Shown here: piece after piece, positions 59,774 through 64,000 of the stretch | Numbering within the stretch: position 1 is the first letter of the stretch | How the letters are laid out: each line of letters starts with the position of its first letter | Origin: Chromobacterium aquaticum | GTDB taxonomy: Bacteria; Pseudomonadota; Gammaproteobacteria; Burkholderiales; Chromobacteriaceae | NCBI RefSeq assembly: GCF_021129195.1 | Contig: NZ_JAJOHW010000037.1 | Location: forward strand, 1-64,000 | Direction of reading: 5' to 3' | DNA length: 64,000 nucleotides | Program-made: the position numbers and the translations under genes | Notes under the pieces: generated by a model | Databases searched by the model: none | What the model was told of the DNA's origin: nothing | The model's input: only the letters and a program-made list of their open reading frames with translations

Positions 59774-60679
59774 TTACTCCTCGGCGGCGGCTTTCTTGCC
59801 GCCCCTGCTCTTTTTGACGATGGGGGCCGGTTCCGGCGGACGCGGCGGCGCCTGCTTGTCGCCCAGCACCAGCATGTAGCGGGTTTGCTGCACTCCGGCC
59901 AAGGGCGCGGTGGCGATGCGGGCGAAGGTGGCGCCCTGGTTGCGCTCCACCCGGGTCACGCGCGCGACCGGGATGCCGGCCGGATAGACGCCGTCCACGC
60001 CGGAGGTGACGATGTGGTCGCCGTCCTTGATGTCCGCGCTTTGCGGCAGGTAGCGGATTTCCACGCCGCCGCCGTAGCCGTACAGGATAGCGCGCTGGCC
60101 GGTGCGCGCCACCATCACCGGCACCATCTGGTTCTTGTCTATGACCAGGGTGACTTCCGCGGTCAGCGGCTGCACCCGGGTCACCTGGCCCAAGAGGCCG
60201 CTGGCGTCCACCACCGGCTGGCCGGCTTTCAGATTGGCGTCGCTGCCCTTGTCGATGATGATCTTGTAGGAGAATGGATCGCGGCCGGTGTACAGCGTTT
60301 CCGCCATCAGCGCCTGTTGGTGGTAGCTGGACTTGATGCCGTTGAGCTTGCGCACTTCGTCCAGCTCGCGCTGCAGGGTTTGCAGCCGCGACAGCTGCGC
60401 CGACATTTCCAGCTGGCGCGCGCGCAAGGCGGTGTTTTCCTGCTTCAGTTCGGTTTGGGAGCTGAGAAAATCGCTGACATGGCGCATCGCCTGCGCCGGC
60501 ATGTTCACCGCGCGCTGCACCGGGTACAGCGCCAGCGAAGTGGCTTCGCGCGCCTGTTCCATCAGGCCGAAATAGCTGTCGCCGACCAGGAGCGCCACCG
60601 AGGCGGCCACGGCCATGGCCAAGCGCGCGCCGGGCGGCGGCCCGGAGCGGAAGAAGCTGGGGGTGTTGGCAAAGTCCAT
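59774..60679 (-). CDS. mreC: Cell shape-determining protein MreC
   Basis: This 301-residue bitopic protein has one N-terminal helix (about 18-37), a coiled coil (about 65-105: LSSQTELKQENTALRARQLE, LQTLQRELDEVRKLNG) and a periplasmic double beta-barrel. ATG 60679 (MDFANTP) gives the normal start; the 13-residue extension from 60718 is rejected. The C terminus is Lys/Pro-rich (KKSRGGKKAAAEE). A 135-base gap separates it from mreB. Confidence 0.95.
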   Translation of the reverse strand: MDFANTPSFFRSGPPPGARLAMAVAASVALLVGDSYFGLMEQAREATSLALYPVQRAVNMPAQAMRHVSDFLSSQTELKQENTALRARQLEMSAQLSRLQTLQRELDEVRKLNGIKSSYHQQALMAETLYTGRDPFSYKIIIDKGSDANLKAGQPVVDASGLLGQVTRVQPLTAEVTLVIDKNQMVPVMVARTGQRAILYGYGGGVEIRYLPQSADIKDGDHIVTSGVDGVYPAGIPVARVTRVERNQGATFARIATAPLAGVQQTRYMLVLGDKQAPPRPPEPAPIVKKSRGGKKAAAEE

Positions 60680-60814
60680 CGGCTCAGACCTCGCCCCTTG
60701 ACGCGGGGCGCTGTGCATCAGGCGGGCGCGCTAGCAGCGTCCGCCGTCATTGCTTGCTTTACGAGCGGCCGGCGCCGCCGGAGCCGGGCTCAGGCGGTCG
60801 TCGGCCGTTCCGGT

Positions 60815-61912
<1,098 letters not shown>

Positions 61913-62156
61913 TTATCTGTTGTTTGTTACCTGGCGCGCGGCGGCCGGAAGGCCGCTTGCGCATCATTTTCCGACGCGGGCCCGCATCGATCGGGTCCGT
62001 GCGATCCAGCCCCGGCGCGGCGGCTTGCCGCCCGTCGGCCGCGTGGTGAAAGCGCTGCCGAAATAACGCCGTGGCGCGATGTCGATCTTGGGAGAATCAA
62101 GCGGGCTATGATACCCTATAACGCTTGAAATATTAAAGGTTTTGAACGAGGACACC

Positions 62157-62444
62157 ATGTCGCTGACGCATCAGGATGTCGCACGAATTGCCAAGCTTGC
62201 CCGCATCAATGTCAATGAAGCGGAAATTGCCGCGACAAGCAAGCAACTCAATAATATTTTCGGCCTGATCGAACAGATGCAGGCGGTGAACACCGACGGC
62301 ATCGAGCCGATGGCCCATCCGCAGGATGTCTCTTTGCGTTTGCGCGAAGATGTCGTTACCGAAACCAATCAGCGCGAAGCTTTCCAGGCCGTTGCCCCGC
62401 AAGTGGAAAAGGGCTTGTTCCTGGTCCCCAAGGTCATCGAGTGA
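62157..62444 (+). CDS. gatC: Aspartyl/glutamyl-tRNA amidotransferase subunit C
   Basis: This 95-residue subunit stabilises the GatAB amidotransferase that converts Glu-tRNA-Gln and Asp-tRNA-Asn to the amides. [17 protein letters not shown] and the ending FLVPKVIE are typical. GAGGAC precedes ATG 62157; TTG 62142 is rejected. It heads gatC-gatA, with gatB presumably beyond the window. Confidence 0.95.
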   Translation: MSLTHQDVARIAKLARINVNEAEIAATSKQLNNIFGLIEQMQAVNTDGIEPMAHPQDVSLRLREDVVTETNQREAFQAVAPQVEKGLFLVPKVIE

Positions 62445-62557
62445 TGCTCTGATTGCCTGTGCCGGTCGTAGGTTCCCGCTCGCGGGGGCTGCCGGTGCTG
62501 GCCGCTGTCTGAAAGGACGGCGGCGCTCTTCCCGGATAGCTAAAGATTCCATTTCAA

Positions 62558-64000
62558 ATGACACAGTCTACTTTAAAGCAACTGTCGCAACAGCTAGTGG
62601 CCAAGGAAGTCTCCAGCGTCGAGCTGGCCACGCAGTACCTGGCGCGCATCGAGGCGCTGAACCCGGCGCTCAACGCGCTGGTCACCGTCGACCGCGCCAA
62701 GACCCTGGCCGAGGCCGCCGCCGCCGATGCGCGCATCGCCGCCGGCAACGCCCATGCGCTGACCGGCGTGCCCATCATCCACAAGGATTTGTTCTGCCAG
62801 CAGGGCTGGAAGACCAGCTGCGGCTCCAAGATGCTGGACAATTTCGTGTCACCGTACAGTGCCCACGTGGTTGAGCAGTGCCAGGCCGCCGGCATGGTGA
62901 CGCTGGGCCGCGCCAATATGGACGAGTTCGCGATGGGTTCGTCCAATGAGAACTCCTTTTACGGCGCGGTGAAAAACCCCTGGGACCAGCAAGCGGTGCC
63001 GGGCGGCAGCTCCGGCGGTTCCGCCGCCGCCGTGGCCGCGCGGCTGACGCCGGTGGCCACCGCCACCGACACCGGTGGCTCCATCCGCCAGCCGGCTTCC
63101 CATTGCGGCGTCACCGGCATCAAGCCGACCTACGGCGTGGTGTCGCGCTACGGCATGGTCGCCTACGCCTCCTCGCTGGATCAGGGCGGCCCGATCGCGC
63201 AGACCGCCGAGGACTGCGCGCTGATGCTGAACGTGATGGCCGGCTTCGACCAGCGCGATTCCACCAGCCTGGAGCGCGCGCGCGAAGACTATGCCCGCGA
63301 TCTGAATCAGCCGCTGGCCGGCCTCAAGGTGGGCCTGCCGCGCGAATACTTCGCCGCCGGCCTGAGCGCCGACGTGGCGCGCGCGGTGGACGAGGCGGTG
63401 GCGGTGCTGAAAAAACAGGGCGCGCAGGTGGTGGACATCAGCCTGCCCAATACCGAGCTGTCCATCCCGGCCTACTACGTGATCGCGCCGGCCGAGGCCT
63501 CCACCAATCTGTCGCGTTACGACGGCGTGCGCTACGGCCATCGCGCCGCCGAGTACAAGGACCTGGTGGACATGTACGAGAAGACCCGCGCCGAAGGCTT
63601 CGGCAGCGAGGTCAAGCGCCGCATCCTGGTGGGCAGCTATGTGCTGTCGCACGGCTATTACGACGCCTATTACCTGAAGGCCCAGAAAATCCGCCGCCTG
63701 ATCGCCAACGATTTCAAAGCCGCTTTCGAGCAGTGCGACGTGATCCTGGGGCCAGTGGCGCCGACCGCGGCCTTCGATATCGGCGCGATGAACGACGATC
63801 CGGTGCAGATGTATCTGTCCGACATCTACACTCTGTCGGTGAACCTGGCCGGCTTGCCGGGCATGAGCGTGCCGGCCGGCTTCAGCGCCAGCGGCCGCCC
63901 GATCGGCTTGCAGATCATCGGCAACTACTTCGGCGAAGCCAAGATGTTGAACGTCGCGCATCAGTTCCAGTTGGCAACTGATTGGCACTCCCGAGTACCC
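62558..64000 (+). CDS. gatA: Aspartyl/glutamyl-tRNA amidotransferase subunit A (last few codons beyond window)
   Basis: 481 codons are open from ATG 62558 to the window end, so probably only the last few residues are missing. The amidase-signature triad is visible: K76 (IIHKDLF), cis-Ser S151 ([11 protein letters not shown]) and nucleophile S175 ([11 protein letters not shown]). It generates ammonia from glutamine for GatB. The 113-base gap after gatC contains no gene that I can recognise. Confidence 0.95.
   Translation, partial: MTQSTLKQLSQQLVAKEVSSVELATQYLARIEALNPALNALVTVDRAKTLAEAAAADARIAAGNAHALTGVPIIHKDLFCQQGWKTSCGSKMLDNFVSPYSAHVVEQCQAAGMVTLGRANMDEFAMGSSNENSFYGAVKNPWDQQAVPGGSSGGSAAAVAARLTPVATATDTGGSIRQPASHCGVTGIKPTYGVVSRYGMVAYASSLDQGGPIAQTAEDCALMLNVMAGFDQRDSTSLERAREDYARDLNQPLAGLKVGLPREYFAAGLSADVARAVDEAVAVLKKQGAQVVDISLPNTELSIPAYYVIAPAEASTNLSRYDGVRYGHRAAEYKDLVDMYEKTRAEGFGSEVKRRILVGSYVLSHGYYDAYYLKAQKIRRLIANDFKAAFEQCDVILGPVAPTAAFDIGAMNDDPVQMYLSDIYTLSVNLAGLPGMSVPAGFSASGRPIGLQIIGNYFGEAKMLNVAHQFQLATDWHSRVP

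Overview
The window is a GC-rich chromosomal segment packed with housekeeping genes. It most likely comes from a betaproteobacterium of the order Neisseriales, in the Chromobacterium neighbourhood. That placement is inference from gene content and order: mreBCD-mrdA-rodA beside divergent gatCA, ResB/CcsB cytochrome c assembly followed by cytochrome c4 and a divergent engB, and a bioB-bioF...bioH-bioC cluster. No rRNA, tRNA, CRISPR array, prophage or complete insertion sequence was recognised.

Layout. 0-9.6 kb, mostly minus strand: a LytTR/AlgR-type response regulator cut by the window edge, a receiver-TPR protein, UvrD, an O-acyltransferase with an SGNH domain, then a four-gene membrane/oxidoreductase operon next to a GbsR-type repressor; the same 20-bp operator precedes both. 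9.9-15.4 kb: a 2OG-Fe(II) oxygenase, a DUF1835 protein, CysE, a DUF2459 protein, RNase G and Maf. 15.6-21.1 kb, plus strand: a Bcr/CflA efflux pump, RsmA and the gltIJKL glutamate/aspartate ABC operon. 21.3-27.8 kb, minus strand: a small periplasmic protein, a GIY-YIG protein, a TerC/CBS/CorC protein, CcsB, ResB and cytochrome c4. 27.8-31 kb: EngB, RlpA, TrmL and ComF. 31-38.5 kb: biotin genes bioB, bioF, bioH and bioC, interrupted by a GAF-GAF-GGDEF-EAL protein and a methyltransferase. 38.5-42.6 kb: GNAT, patatin, GST, a fatty-acid hydroxylase family protein and a glycine-zipper protein. 43-49.9 kb: an amino-acid transport block (two AAT permeases, one NSS transporter, AzlCD and an AraC regulator). 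49.9-55.8 kb: MarC, a PCuAC copper chaperone, a SelW-like protein, DinB and an M16 peptidase. 56.2-64 kb: the rod-shape operon mreB-mreC-mreD-mrdA-rodA on the minus strand and divergent gatC-gatA, the latter cut by the window edge.

The most unusual signal is a family of interspersed elements: four full copies of exactly 140 bp, one 127-bp structural variant and one relic. All share ends of the type GAGCCTGTT...AACAGGTTC. They sit at TNA trinucleotides, and five of the six abut the stop codon of a gene. Their stems differ between copies by compensatory changes, so the fold (outer stem, 5' arm, long central stem, 3' arm) is better conserved than the sequence. They look like miniature non-autonomous transposons that behave as structured 3'-end sequences. 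Secondary points of interest are the shared repressor operator with a nearly leaderless promoter, a Fur-like site, a perfect FNR/ANR-type site, an intrinsic terminator lying inside a coding sequence, and a c-di-GMP protein inside the biotin cluster.
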